DNA of 39,007 nucleotides, from assembly GCA_019634695.1 (NCBI GenBank), contig JAHCAW010000038.1, positions 1-39,007 on the forward strand. Reading direction: 5' to 3'. Below are positions 24,565 to 32,263 of the stretch, in pieces. Each line of letters starts with the position of its first letter. The first letter of the stretch is position 1. The position numbers were made by a program, and so were the translations under genes. The notes below the pieces were generated by a model. It was not told the DNA's origin. It saw only the letters and a program-made list of their open reading frames with translations, and ran no database searches. The stretch comes from Candidatus Sumerlaeia bacterium. GTDB taxonomy: Bacteria; Sumerlaeota; Sumerlaeia; SLMS01; JAHLLQ01.

Positions 24565-24689
24565 GATGCCGGATATCCTCCGAAAAGGGGTCTCTCGACG
24601 GAGACGTCTAGAGTGTGGGTGCTCACCAAGTCAGGTGTCAACTCGGGCTCGTTCAATCCCTTGCGGCTTGAAACTCCTTGGTTTTCGTC

Positions 24690-25484
24690 CTACCTGCCGA
24701 TCTGCCGGACCATGTCGTCGCCCGTGCCCAACTGCGCACCGGGCGAGCCATCTCCCGGCAGGCCGTTCGGGCCCAGACTGATGACCGTGATCCGATCGAA
24801 GACCGTCGGGCTCGCCGTCTGTCCGCCCAGCGTGTAGGGCGGGAACGACGTCGGCGACGTTACCAGCACGCCGTCGGGTTCCAGAATCAGCCCCCGGCGG
24901 GTGAACAGCAGGTAGTTGTTCCCCCACGGGTCGTCGGGCAACTGGTCGGGGAAGACGCCGCCCGGCCCGATCGTCAGCACGTTCTCGTCCTTCTGGAACG
25001 TGATGTAGGGGCCGTGCCAGTTGAAGTCCGTCTCATTGAGCTGCATCTGCTGGCGCAGGAGGAATCCTTGGGCGGAGGTGACCAGGTCGGCGGTCGCCGG
25101 ATCGATGAAGAGCTGGTTCTGGTTTTGGTGCCAGCCAGCGCCGCCGTAGCTCGAAAGGTTGTTGTAGAGGCGCGAGTTCACGCGGTCCGCGTTCGGGTTG
25201 CCGGTCGGGGAGTAGGGCGTGTTGTCGGCGTTGATGCCGCTGGTGTCGTCGAGCATGAACAGGCGCGGGTAGTAGCCGATGTCGATGGCGGCGCGCTCGA
25301 GGGCGTCGGCGATGCGCTCGAGGTCGGACTCGGCGCGGGCGCGTCGGGCCTGCTCGCTGCGGTTGGCCACGATCGGAACCAGGATGGCGGCCAGGATGCC
25401 GATGATGATGATCGCCACGAGAAGCTCGATAATCGAGAAGCCTCTCGGGGGCGGGGCGACCGTTCTGGCGGGGTGAGGCTGCAT
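24690..25484 (-). CDS. GspG-like pseudopilin 3 of 5
   Basis: A 264-residue prepilin-like protein. The leader ends RG, followed by FSIIELLVAIIIIGILAAILV with Glu at +5. The helix SEQARRARAESDLERIADALERAAIDIGYYPRLFML is followed by Asn-rich sequence, W156 in NWHGPYI, DDPWGNNYLLF, and a C-terminal VISLGPNGLPGD...GTGDDMVRQIG. This is the most complete GspG-type Ca-loop signature of the five. AGAGGA lies about 9 nt before the ATG. Confidence 0.92.
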   Translation of the reverse strand: MQPHPARTVAPPPRGFSIIELLVAIIIIGILAAILVPIVANRSEQARRARAESDLERIADALERAAIDIGYYPRLFMLDDTSGINADNTPYSPTGNPNADRVNSRLYNNLSSYGGAGWHQNQNQLFIDPATADLVTSAQGFLLRQQMQLNETDFNWHGPYITFQKDENVLTIGPGGVFPDQLPDDPWGNNYLLFTRRGLILEPDGVLVTSPTSFPPYTLGGQTASPTVFDRITVISLGPNGLPGDGSPGAQLGTGDDMVRQIGR

Positions 25485-25549
25485 CGGGATTATCCTCTGG
25501 GAATCGCTCCGTGGTCTGCGTTGCGGCGGGCGTTCCGCGATCTCCGGGG

Positions 25550-26344
25550 TCAGAATCGGTACTCGACGTCGTCGCCGAGCCCAAGCGTGCTCAGGTTGTT
25601 ATTGGTCGGGCGGCGATAGCTGTCGGCGCGCTGGAAGGGCACGGTGTCGGTGCCGGGGATGCCGTCGGGGCCCAGCGAGTACAGCACGCTGGTGTTGAAG
25701 ACGGACTCGGCCGAGTTGGCCGGGAAGCGTCCCTGTCCGTAGAAGATGTAGGGCTGGCCCCAAGGATCCACGGGGTAGCGGTCCCCCGGCAGGCCGGTGG
25801 TGCTGGGCGAATTCCAATCGTCGCCAATCGCGCTTGGTCCGCCCCCGTAGGCGGGCTCGTAGCCGTTGCCCACAATATAGATGAAACCGGGGGAACCGAC
25901 ACCTTGAAAGAGGTAGTTGCGCAGGAAAGTGTCTTCGTGCAGGTCGCGCACGAAACGGAAGTTCTTGGCCGAAGCGTACGGTCCTTCCCAATTCGCGTCG
26001 ATGGTGGCGCGGGCGATCGGAACGACGGTCTCGAGTGTCCCGTTCCAGGCGGCGATCGGCGTGCCCTCGGCGGGAGTGATGCCGAGCCCGCGGCCGTTGT
26101 CCAGATCCTGCAAACGCGGCTGGATGCCGGTGTCGGCTTCGACCAGCAGGATCGCCTTGGCCAGCGAGGCCAGTTCGTCGAGCACGGCGGCCTGACGGGC
26201 CGCCTCGGCCCGCTGGCGGAAGATCGGCAGCACCAGCAGCGCGATGATCGCGATGACGGTGGCCACCATCGCCATCTCGACCGCGGTGAAGCCGGCGCCC
26301 GGTCGCGTCGAACGACCGAAGACCCTTGCCGGGTGCGATTTCAT
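25550..26344 (-). CDS. GspG-like pseudopilin 2 of 5
   Basis: A 264-residue prepilin-like protein. The leader MKSHPARVFGRSTRPGAG is followed by FTAVEMAMVATVIAIIALLVL, keeping Glu at +5 but with TAVE instead of TLIE. Then come QRAEAARQAAVLDELASLAKAI, W119 in NWEGPYA, DPWGQPYIFY and a C-terminal LYSLGPDGIPGTD...GLGDDVEYRF. The start at 26344 is chosen for its fit to the leader length; AAGGAAG lies about 10 nt upstream. Confidence 0.9.
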   Translation of the reverse strand: MKSHPARVFGRSTRPGAGFTAVEMAMVATVIAIIALLVLPIFRQRAEAARQAAVLDELASLAKAILLVEADTGIQPRLQDLDNGRGLGITPAEGTPIAAWNGTLETVVPIARATIDANWEGPYASAKNFRFVRDLHEDTFLRNYLFQGVGSPGFIYIVGNGYEPAYGGGPSAIGDDWNSPSTTGLPGDRYPVDPWGQPYIFYGQGRFPANSAESVFNTSVLYSLGPDGIPGTDTVPFQRADSYRRPTNNNLSTLGLGDDVEYRF

Positions 26345-26381
26345 GGAGGTTGGCTTCCTTCGATTCACGGATCGGTTTCCC

Positions 26382-27398
26382 TCAGAAGGTGAACACAACA
26401 TCGTCGGAGCCCACGTCGGTGATGCCGATGGGGATGCTGCCATCGTCGCTGGTGGCAAAGCCCGCCGTCGACACGCCCGCACTGGTGGCGTACGTCACGC
26501 CCCACGCATTGGCCCGTGCCAGACCGGGTGCACCCACCAACTGCCCCGGGCCCAACAGGGTCAGCGGCTGACTCTCGTTCTGCGGATCGCCCGTGTACAG
26601 GCGCAGTCCGAAGGGGGTGTTCGTGCCAAGATCGGTCGGCGTGCCCGGGATGATGGCGAACTCGCCGCCGCCCGGCACCTGGTTCGGGCCATAGCTCACC
26701 ACGGCATTGAAGCCGTTGCCCGTCGCCGAGGCCTCCGGGCTGGCCGCCCCGCCATCGGGCAACTGCGTCGTGAAGTGCAGTCCGCCCGTGCTCGGGTTGA
26801 TGTTGAGGTTATAGAGCATGTACGGGTTGTTGAACGTATCGACCGGCCAGGAGAAGCCCTGGTTGCCCAGCGAGCCGACCACGTTGTTCGGCACCCGCAT
26901 GAAGCGACTGCCGCCGCGGCCCTGGGCCACGCGCGTACGCGACTGCGAGGCGGCGAAATACGGCCCGCCCCAGCGGTCTTGGATCGTCAGTGTCTGGAGC
27001 CCGGCGAAGATGCCGTGCGTCTGGAAGTCGGTGAACACGGCGTTCGGGGCGCCGTACTCCCGCAGGCTCTCGACGCGCAGGCCCTCGAGGCTGTATTGCA
27101 GGAAGGCAATCCGTGGGAAGATGCCGATGTCATTGTAGGCGAAATCCAGCGCCGTGGCAACCTGGCGAGCCTCGCCGATCACGGCCTTGCGCTGGTTCGA
27201 GCGGAATTGCTGCTGGACGCCGAAAATAGCCAGTCCGGCAAACAGGGCGATCAGGGCGCCCACGATGAGCATTTCGACGAGGGTGAAGGCCCGGGGAGCG
27301 GAGCTTCGTCTGGCGTGAACGAAACGCACGGTGCGTCCTCTCGCGTCTGCGGTTGCTGATGTTGCGCTCAGCGTCGTTCCTCCGGCCTGCGTCCTCAT
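26382..27398 (-). CDS. GspG-like pseudopilin 1 of 5 (longest)
   Basis: A 338-residue prepilin-like protein. The ATG at 27398 overlaps the gspK stop as ATGA and follows GGAGG inside the end of gspK, so it is translationally coupled. The leader is unusually long (about 36 residues, rich in Arg, Thr and Ala) before RA / FTLVEMLIVGALIALFAGLAI, with Ala at -1 and Glu at +5. W143 lies in DRWGGPYF, followed by TFNNPYMLYNL, VSYGPNQVPGGGEF and a C-terminal DVGSDDVVFTF. The extra length is in a Gly-, Asn- and Thr-rich region between these motifs. Confidence 0.88.
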   Translation of the reverse strand: MRTQAGGTTLSATSATADARGRTVRFVHARRSSAPRAFTLVEMLIVGALIALFAGLAIFGVQQQFRSNQRKAVIGEARQVATALDFAYNDIGIFPRIAFLQYSLEGLRVESLREYGAPNAVFTDFQTHGIFAGLQTLTIQDRWGGPYFAASQSRTRVAQGRGGSRFMRVPNNVVGSLGNQGFSWPVDTFNNPYMLYNLNINPSTGGLHFTTQLPDGGAASPEASATGNGFNAVVSYGPNQVPGGGEFAIIPGTPTDLGTNTPFGLRLYTGDPQNESQPLTLLGPGQLVGAPGLARANAWGVTYATSAGVSTAGFATSDDGSIPIGITDVGSDDVVFTF

Positions 27399-29959
27399 TT
27401 GCCGCCCTCCGGAGACGTCGCGTTTCTCCAGTAGAGCACTTCCGGAGCACCCCGGTCCAGACTCACGAGAGCCTCTATCCGCATGGCCCGTTGGAGGTCG
27501 CTGTCCGAGGATGCTTCCAGCCGCGGTTGGCCCACAAGCAGAAAGGCTCGGCTGTTGAGGGAAATGTGGGGCATCAGGCGGCGCATGGCTTCGATTCGCT
27601 GGCTGGCAGTCCACTCGGCGGGCCACAACAAGTCGTCGACGAGAAGGTCGCTCGGATTGTGGTAGGTGATCGCGTCCTCCGCGTCGCCTTGCAGGGCTCG
27701 TTGGAGAAGGCGCTGGCGGCGTTCGACGACACGTCGGGCGCGATCTCTATCCAGTCCGGGAAGCGACGCCAGTGCCAGTTCCCCGGCAGTGTTCACATTC
27801 AGGCGCCCGTGATACCACCCGGGCTGGTGTTCAAAGGCCAAAACGGCCGCCAAGGCCGCCGTGTCCGCCCCGGACTTGAGGGCGGTGGTCTTCAGATAGG
27901 CGGAACTTTGCGCATCTTTTCGCCCAAGGGTGTGAAGTTTTTCGCGCACTTTTCCGGCCTCGGTCGAGGCGGGCCGGTCGCCGATCGCGAAGATGTCGAT
28001 CACGCGGGCGTCGATGCGGTCGGCCTGTTCGGCGGCTTCCCGGGCCCGGGTCGCGGTGCTCTTCGGGGTGGCCACCGCCGGGAAGGCCCACTGGCTGGAG
28101 AGCCGGGTGCGGGGGTCGGAGAAGCCCGCGAAGACGCTCAGGACGTCGAGCGGCGTCACGAACGGGCCGTCGGCGGGGTAGTTCTGCAGGCGCGCCAGCG
28201 TCCAGGCGTCCGGCTCCTCGCTGCGGGGCGGCAGGGCGAAGGGCGTGGCCCGACGGCGGGCCACCTCGCGCACCATCGGGTTCTCCCGCTGATAGGAGTA
28301 CAGGCTGTTCTCGTCCCGCGGATCGGGCGTGTAGGTGAACTGGTCGATCAGATTGCCGGACCGGTCGTGCAGGGCGACGACGATGTTGCGCCCGGAGGTG
28401 GGCAGCGAGAAGGCCGGATCGGCCAGCGCCCGCCGGCGGTTGGTGTCCGGCAGCACCCGGAAGATGTCGTAGAGGCTGCCGGTGCCGGCCAGATGGCGAT
28501 CCGGGTGCTCGGCCGAGTTGTCGATGTCGTCGGTCAGCACCAGATACCCGTTGGCCGCGATGCGCCCCTCAAGCGGAAAGACATGGTCGGGTGTGCGGAG
28601 CTGCCAGCCGGTGACGTCGATGTCCTGGCTCCATGGATTGTGCAACTCGACGAACTGACCGTCGTCGCCTTCCTCGTTCGGCGTCACCGAGTCGGGATAG
28701 ACCTCCGTAATGAACGGCGTGCGCTCGACGCCCAGAACGACGTCGGGGCCATGGGTGCCGGGGAAGACCGTCGGGATCGAATCGGGATCGCGTGCGTCGA
28801 CGAGGTTTACCGCGAACTGCATCAGTAGGCGGCTGCTCTTCTTGCCGTCGGGATACAGGGTCCGCAGGGCCTCGTAGATCTGCTCGGCGTCGGCGCGGTT
28901 GGGATCGAGCAGCGGGATGGCGGTGCCGCCGCGCAGGCGCTCGTCGACCGAGATGCTGAAGGTGGTGACGTGCGGCGTGATGGCGGCGACGATCTGGGCG
29001 TTCATGCCCGCGCGCACGACTTGGGGATGGCGCAGCAGGTCGGCAACCGACGAGAAGCGGACATCGTCGCCGAAGGCGGGCAGGCGGATGTCGGCGATGT
29101 ACTCGGCCGGTTCGTCGATGTTGGTGAGCAGACCCCGGCGGGCCTGGCGGCGGACGGTGATCTCATTGGCGGGCACCAGCGCCGGGTCCTCGCGCACGCC
29201 GGCAAGCAGCGCGTCGATGCCGGCGGGTTCGCTGACGGCCGTCGTGCTCGGCGTGGCGGTCTCGTCGGCTAGCAGCGCCAGATGGGAGTTCAGGTTGTCG
29301 TCCACGCCGCGGCGGCCCGGGGCGCCGTCGGGCCCGAGGCGAACGGCGGCGATGGCCTCGGCGATGGCGCGCGCGTCGATCGGCCAGTGGTGCTCGCGTG
29401 CCATGACCTCGAAGAAGCCGGCGAGCAACTCGACGTCGGCGGCGTTGATGTTGATGCGGGCGCTGGCGTCGAGCACGAGCACCTCGCCGGTGCCGGTGGT
29501 TTGCACGAGGCGGAAGTCGCGGCGCGCGTCGCTGACGGCGTTGCTGTCCATGCTCCAGACGCGGCGCAGGCTCTCGTTGGGCGGCAGATTCTGGAGACTG
29601 CTGGAGGCCTGAATGCCGCTGTCGGCGCCGTCAAGGGGGCGCAGGGCGGTGAGGTCGCGGCTCAGCGTCAGATCGAGCGGGCTCATCGGCCCGGGCGGCA
29701 ACGACTGGTGCAAGCGATTGGCGATGGCATCGACGGCCGTCATCGAGGCGACGCGGTTCTGCACGCCGACCGCGTAGTTGTGCGAGGCCGACAACTCCAT
29801 GCGGCTGGCAAAGGTCATCGTGATGGCCAGCAGCACGAGCAGCGACAGGATCGTGACGACGAGCAGAATCGTCGAGCCGCGGCGCCCGCGCCGGCCGATT
29901 CGGCCGAGGGTCCCTGTGCTACGATGTGGGGCGCGTCTCATGCGAAGGCTGATCCTCAT
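27395..29959 (-). CDS. Giant GspK-like minor pseudopilin with lamin-tail-like domain
   Basis: An 854-residue protein, against about 330 for typical GspK. An Arg-rich leader is followed by RGSTILLVVTILSLLVLLAI, which lacks Glu at +5 as in GspK. NINAADVELLAGF (about residue 170) and NVNTAGELALASLPGLDRDRA (about 720) match the helix-hairpin-helix/SAM-like motifs of GspK. Inserted between them, at about residues 412-545, is a lamin-tail-like beta-sandwich: FITEVYPDS, FVELHNPWSQDIDVTGWQL, then LPTSGRNIVVALHDRSGNLIDQFTYT. GspK caps the pseudopilus tip in type II secretion. It overlaps gspJ by 4 nt upstream and the first GspG-like gene by 4 nt downstream. The lamin-tail module suggests the tip binds something specific; inference. 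Confidence 0.85.
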   Translation of the reverse strand: MRISLRMRRAPHRSTGTLGRIGRRGRRGSTILLVVTILSLLVLLAITMTFASRMELSASHNYAVGVQNRVASMTAVDAIANRLHQSLPPGPMSPLDLTLSRDLTALRPLDGADSGIQASSSLQNLPPNESLRRVWSMDSNAVSDARRDFRLVQTTGTGEVLVLDASARININAADVELLAGFFEVMAREHHWPIDARAIAEAIAAVRLGPDGAPGRRGVDDNLNSHLALLADETATPSTTAVSEPAGIDALLAGVREDPALVPANEITVRRQARRGLLTNIDEPAEYIADIRLPAFGDDVRFSSVADLLRHPQVVRAGMNAQIVAAITPHVTTFSISVDERLRGGTAIPLLDPNRADAEQIYEALRTLYPDGKKSSRLLMQFAVNLVDARDPDSIPTVFPGTHGPDVVLGVERTPFITEVYPDSVTPNEEGDDGQFVELHNPWSQDIDVTGWQLRTPDHVFPLEGRIAANGYLVLTDDIDNSAEHPDRHLAGTGSLYDIFRVLPDTNRRRALADPAFSLPTSGRNIVVALHDRSGNLIDQFTYTPDPRDENSLYSYQRENPMVREVARRRATPFALPPRSEEPDAWTLARLQNYPADGPFVTPLDVLSVFAGFSDPRTRLSSQWAFPAVATPKSTATRAREAAEQADRIDARVIDIFAIGDRPASTEAGKVREKLHTLGRKDAQSSAYLKTTALKSGADTAALAAVLAFEHQPGWYHGRLNVNTAGELALASLPGLDRDRARRVVERRQRLLQRALQGDAEDAITYHNPSDLLVDDLLWPAEWTASQRIEAMRRLMPHISLNSRAFLLVGQPRLEASSDSDLQRAMRIEALVSLDRGAPEVLYWRNATSPEGGK

Positions 29960-30921
29960 TGGGGCCGGCGAACGAAGTCGCGGTAGATCGGGCTCTTGAT
30001 TACTTCGCCAATAGTTGCCACGCCCGACAGCGTGACTGTGCGCAGCGGACGCCCACCCAGCGGCCAGTCGTGGAAGTTCTCCAGTCCGGCTCCCTCGGCA
30101 TTGACGGTCACCCGCACGTAGACGGCCGCGGGGAAGTGGAACGGCGGTGTGCCGAACGGCGCGCCGATCGGCGAGGCGTTCGGGAACGAAACGGTCGCGG
30201 CGTTCCAGGTCGCCTGCCAGTACGGTCGCGGCGGGATGACCGGCGAGTTCACGTCGTCGTTGGGATTGAACACGAGCACGTCGAAGCTGACGACGTCGAA
30301 GACGATCGGCTCGACGCGCGTCTGCTCGTTGGGTTGGCCGGGATTGGTGATCACCTCGCGCATGAGCACGTGGTCCTGCCCATCGAACGTGCCGACGCGG
30401 AAGGTGATGTGCTCGGGCGGCCGCAGACTGGCCGGGTCGGCGGGAATCCGGAAGCCGATCTGGTCGCGCGAGAAAATGATGTCCTCGTCGACGTCGAAGT
30501 CGCCCAGATCGGCCACGCCGACGAAGTCCTGCCGCTCCCAGAAGCGTCCGATGCGGGCGTGGTTGTCCTTGCCGGCGTTCCAGTTTCCGTCGGTGTCGCG
30601 GCCGTCGACGATCTCCTCGTGGCGGCTGCCGTCGCCGTCGTTGTCCATGTTGTCGCCGTAGGGCATCGATTGGGAGACGAGGACGAAGTGCTGCGGGGCG
30701 ACGGTCGGGTCGGTGCGGATGCGGGCCACGTCGCGCAGCACGGCATCGACGGCGGTGCGGGCGCGCGTGTGGGCGCTGACCTGCGCCTCGGCATGGGCGG
30801 CAGCACGGGAGATCTGCACGAAGGCGGTGACGACGCTGCCCAGGAAGATGAGGGCGACGGCGAGTGCGACGAGCATCTCGGTCAGACTGAGGCCGCGCTG
30901 TCCGTTCCCGCGCAGGATCAT
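29956..30921 (-). CDS. GspJ-like minor pseudopilin
   Basis: A 321-residue prepilin-like protein, longer than typical GspJ (about 200). The leader MILRGNGQRG is followed by LSLTEMLVALAVALIFLGSVV with Glu at +5. An Asp-rich loop near residues 90-104 (DNMDNDGDGSRHEE) has the D-x-D-x-D-G form of EF-hand-like calcium sites. The C-terminal half is beta-rich with a late V-Y-V-R-V-T-V strand typical of GspJ. It starts 4 nt before the gspI stop and ends 4 nt after the gspK start, so it is coupled to both. Confidence 0.85.
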   Translation of the reverse strand: MILRGNGQRGLSLTEMLVALAVALIFLGSVVTAFVQISRAAAHAEAQVSAHTRARTAVDAVLRDVARIRTDPTVAPQHFVLVSQSMPYGDNMDNDGDGSRHEEIVDGRDTDGNWNAGKDNHARIGRFWERQDFVGVADLGDFDVDEDIIFSRDQIGFRIPADPASLRPPEHITFRVGTFDGQDHVLMREVITNPGQPNEQTRVEPIVFDVVSFDVLVFNPNDDVNSPVIPPRPYWQATWNAATVSFPNASPIGAPFGTPPFHFPAAVYVRVTVNAEGAGLENFHDWPLGGRPLRTVTLSGVATIGEVIKSPIYRDFVRRPQ

Positions 30922-31367
30922 TGATCGAACCTCAGCTCGTAGACGACCGGTTCGGCAGGATTGAAGTCGGCGGCAAGGCGGACGATGACGCGCGGCACCT
31001 GCGTGTCGTCGCGCGGATCGCCGGGCGTGTCGGTGGTGGCCTGCAGCGAGCGGCCGTAGTAGGAGTACGTCAGGCGCGTGTCGAGCGGCCAGACGATCGG
31101 CGCGGTCGGCTCGGGCAGGTTGCGAATCTCCTCGATCACCTGCGCCTGCCGGTCGTGCAGCAGGCGCATCTCCTCGACCTTCTGGTGGGCCAGCATCACG
31201 GCGTTGCCCTTCAGGATCGCCTCGCTGTTGGCGCGCAGGCTGACCGGGAAGAGCTGGACGATGGCGACGATGCCGGCGAGCAGCAGGGCGAGCGCGACGA
31301 GGACCTCGACGAGCGTGAAGCCCTGGCGGCGGCGCGGAATCTGTCGAAGGCTCGGCAACACGATCAT
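30918..31367 (-). CDS. GspI/PilV-like minor pseudopilin
   Basis: A 149-residue prepilin-like protein. The leader MIVLPSLRQIPRRRQG is followed by FTLVEVLVALALLLAGIVAIV with Glu at +5, then FPVSLRANSEAILKGNAVMLAHQKVEEMR, the standard GspI/PilV pattern. The length is normal. Its stop overlaps the gspJ start as ATGA. The start is 16 nt after the gspH stop. Confidence 0.88.
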   Translation of the reverse strand: MIVLPSLRQIPRRRQGFTLVEVLVALALLLAGIVAIVQLFPVSLRANSEAILKGNAVMLAHQKVEEMRLLHDRQAQVIEEIRNLPEPTAPIVWPLDTRLTYSYYGRSLQATTDTPGDPRDDTQVPRVIVRLAADFNPAEPVVYELRFDQ

Positions 31368-31383
31368 GGTCCTCGTCGGGCGG

Positions 31384-31896
31384 TCACAGGCGGCGCTTGG
31401 GCAGCACCTGCGCCTCGCCCGAGGCGGGGTAGAGTCGCACGGCAGTGTAGCTTTCTTCCGATGCCGGATCGCCGGCCAGACGACGCAGGTTCACGATGAC
31501 CAGCGGATTGCCGCCGTCGGTTTCGAAGTCCACCGTCCGCGTGCCCGACGTGTACGTCGTCGAGCCGATGCGGATCTCCTGGATCGTGACGAAGTCGCCG
31601 ACCGAGGTTTCCGGGACGACTTTCGGGATCGACTGGGTCTTGGTGTGGTTGAGCTGGTTCACCCAGACCGTGTCGTTGTCGATGTCGATGAATACCCGAT
31701 GGGGGGCGTTGAGGTGAATGGCGCGGCTGCGGGCCTGCATGAGAGTGCGCTGAACGTTGCTGGCCGAGCTGGTGAGGACAATTGAGCGACGGTAACTCGA
31801 GTAGCTGTAGAGCGCCACGCCCGTCCCGATCGTCATGATCGTGAGGACCACGAGGATCTCGATCAGGGAGAAGGCGTGCACCCGGTGGGCAGGCAT
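31384..31896 (-). CDS. GspH/FimT-like minor pseudopilin
   Basis: A 170-residue prepilin-like protein (from the start at 31896). The motif is HA / FSLIEILVVLTIMTIGTGVAL with Ala at -1 and Glu at +5, followed by NVQRTLMQARSRAIHLNAPHRVFIDIDNDT, which matches the GspH/FimT family including the RS-A helix. The frame is open further upstream, with an ATG at 31986 that would add 30 Arg-rich residues. 31896 is preferred because the leader is then normal, but no good ribosome-binding site is seen for either. It is first in the pseudopilin operon. Confidence 0.82.
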   Translation of the reverse strand: MPAHRVHAFSLIEILVVLTIMTIGTGVALYSYSSYRRSIVLTSSASNVQRTLMQARSRAIHLNAPHRVFIDIDNDTVWVNQLNHTKTQSIPKVVPETSVGDFVTIQEIRIGSTTYTSGTRTVDFETDGGNPLVIVNLRRLAGDPASEESYTAVRLYPASGEAQVLPKRRL

Positions 31897-32099
31897 GCCG
31901 CGGTGCCCATGCCGAAGGGCACGGGCCGGGCGTCTGGCCGGTCTTGCGCTGCCGCGTCCCGCTGCGCGCGGGTCTGTCTTCGCCATCGGCGAGGGCCTGA
32001 TCGGAAGGTCTCTCACAATCACCTTGGGCACCGTAGCACTCCGACAGGACGGGAGCAAGGGGCATTCCCCGCCCGGGACGGTCCGAAATCCCGGAGAAT

Positions 32100-32128
32100 C
32101 AATGGGGCCGGAGCTTGGAGAGTGTCAA
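32100..32128 (-). promoter_or_regulatory. Possible promoter of the pseudopilin operon
   Basis: On the minus strand a perfect TTGACA (32128-32123) is followed after 17-18 bp by a poor -10-like sequence (CATTGA). It is the only good -35 element in the gspH-UDG interval and is correctly oriented, about 200 bp upstream of the preferred gspH start. The interval 31897-32263 otherwise contains an orphan hairpin and no supported gene. Confidence 0.25.
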
Positions 32129-32142
32129 CTTATCGCACACGC

Positions 32143-32166
32143 CGTGCGGAATCCCGCACGATTTTT
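32143..32166 (+). terminator. Orphan terminator-like hairpin upstream of the UDG gene
   Basis: CGTGCGG (32143-32149) pairs perfectly with CCGCACG (32154-32160) around AATC, followed by A and five T residues (32162-32166). This is a textbook intrinsic terminator on the + strand, but there is no + strand gene upstream for it to terminate. It could be a leader attenuator of the UDG gene or block transcription coming from the divergent promoter. Confidence 0.65.
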
Positions 32167-32263
32167 CTGGCGGCCCAAACCGGGGCGGCAAAATCCGGCT
32201 TGGCGCCCGGCAGCCCACGAGGGCAGACCGGAGTCCACTCCCCCTGTCCCAAGGCAGGTGCCC

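Noticed and set aside
24590..24605. GTCTC/GAGAC inverted repeat between pseudopilin genes 3 and 4
   Set aside because: Only a 5-bp stem; on the minus strand a CCCCTTTT follows, but this is too weak to call a terminator.
27353..28828. A 491-residue + strand frame opposite gspK
   Set aside because: Biased Gly/Arg/Val/Ala composition and no motif; the minus-strand gene has prepilin and HhH signatures.
31897..32058. A longer GspH starting at 32058 or 31986
   Set aside because: It would give a 30-54-residue Arg-rich leader without a ribosome-binding site; a normal leader starts at 31896, though 31986 cannot be excluded.
32102..32263. ATG 32102 as the UDG start
   Set aside because: It would add 54 residues without family similarity and place a perfect terminator hairpin inside the gene.
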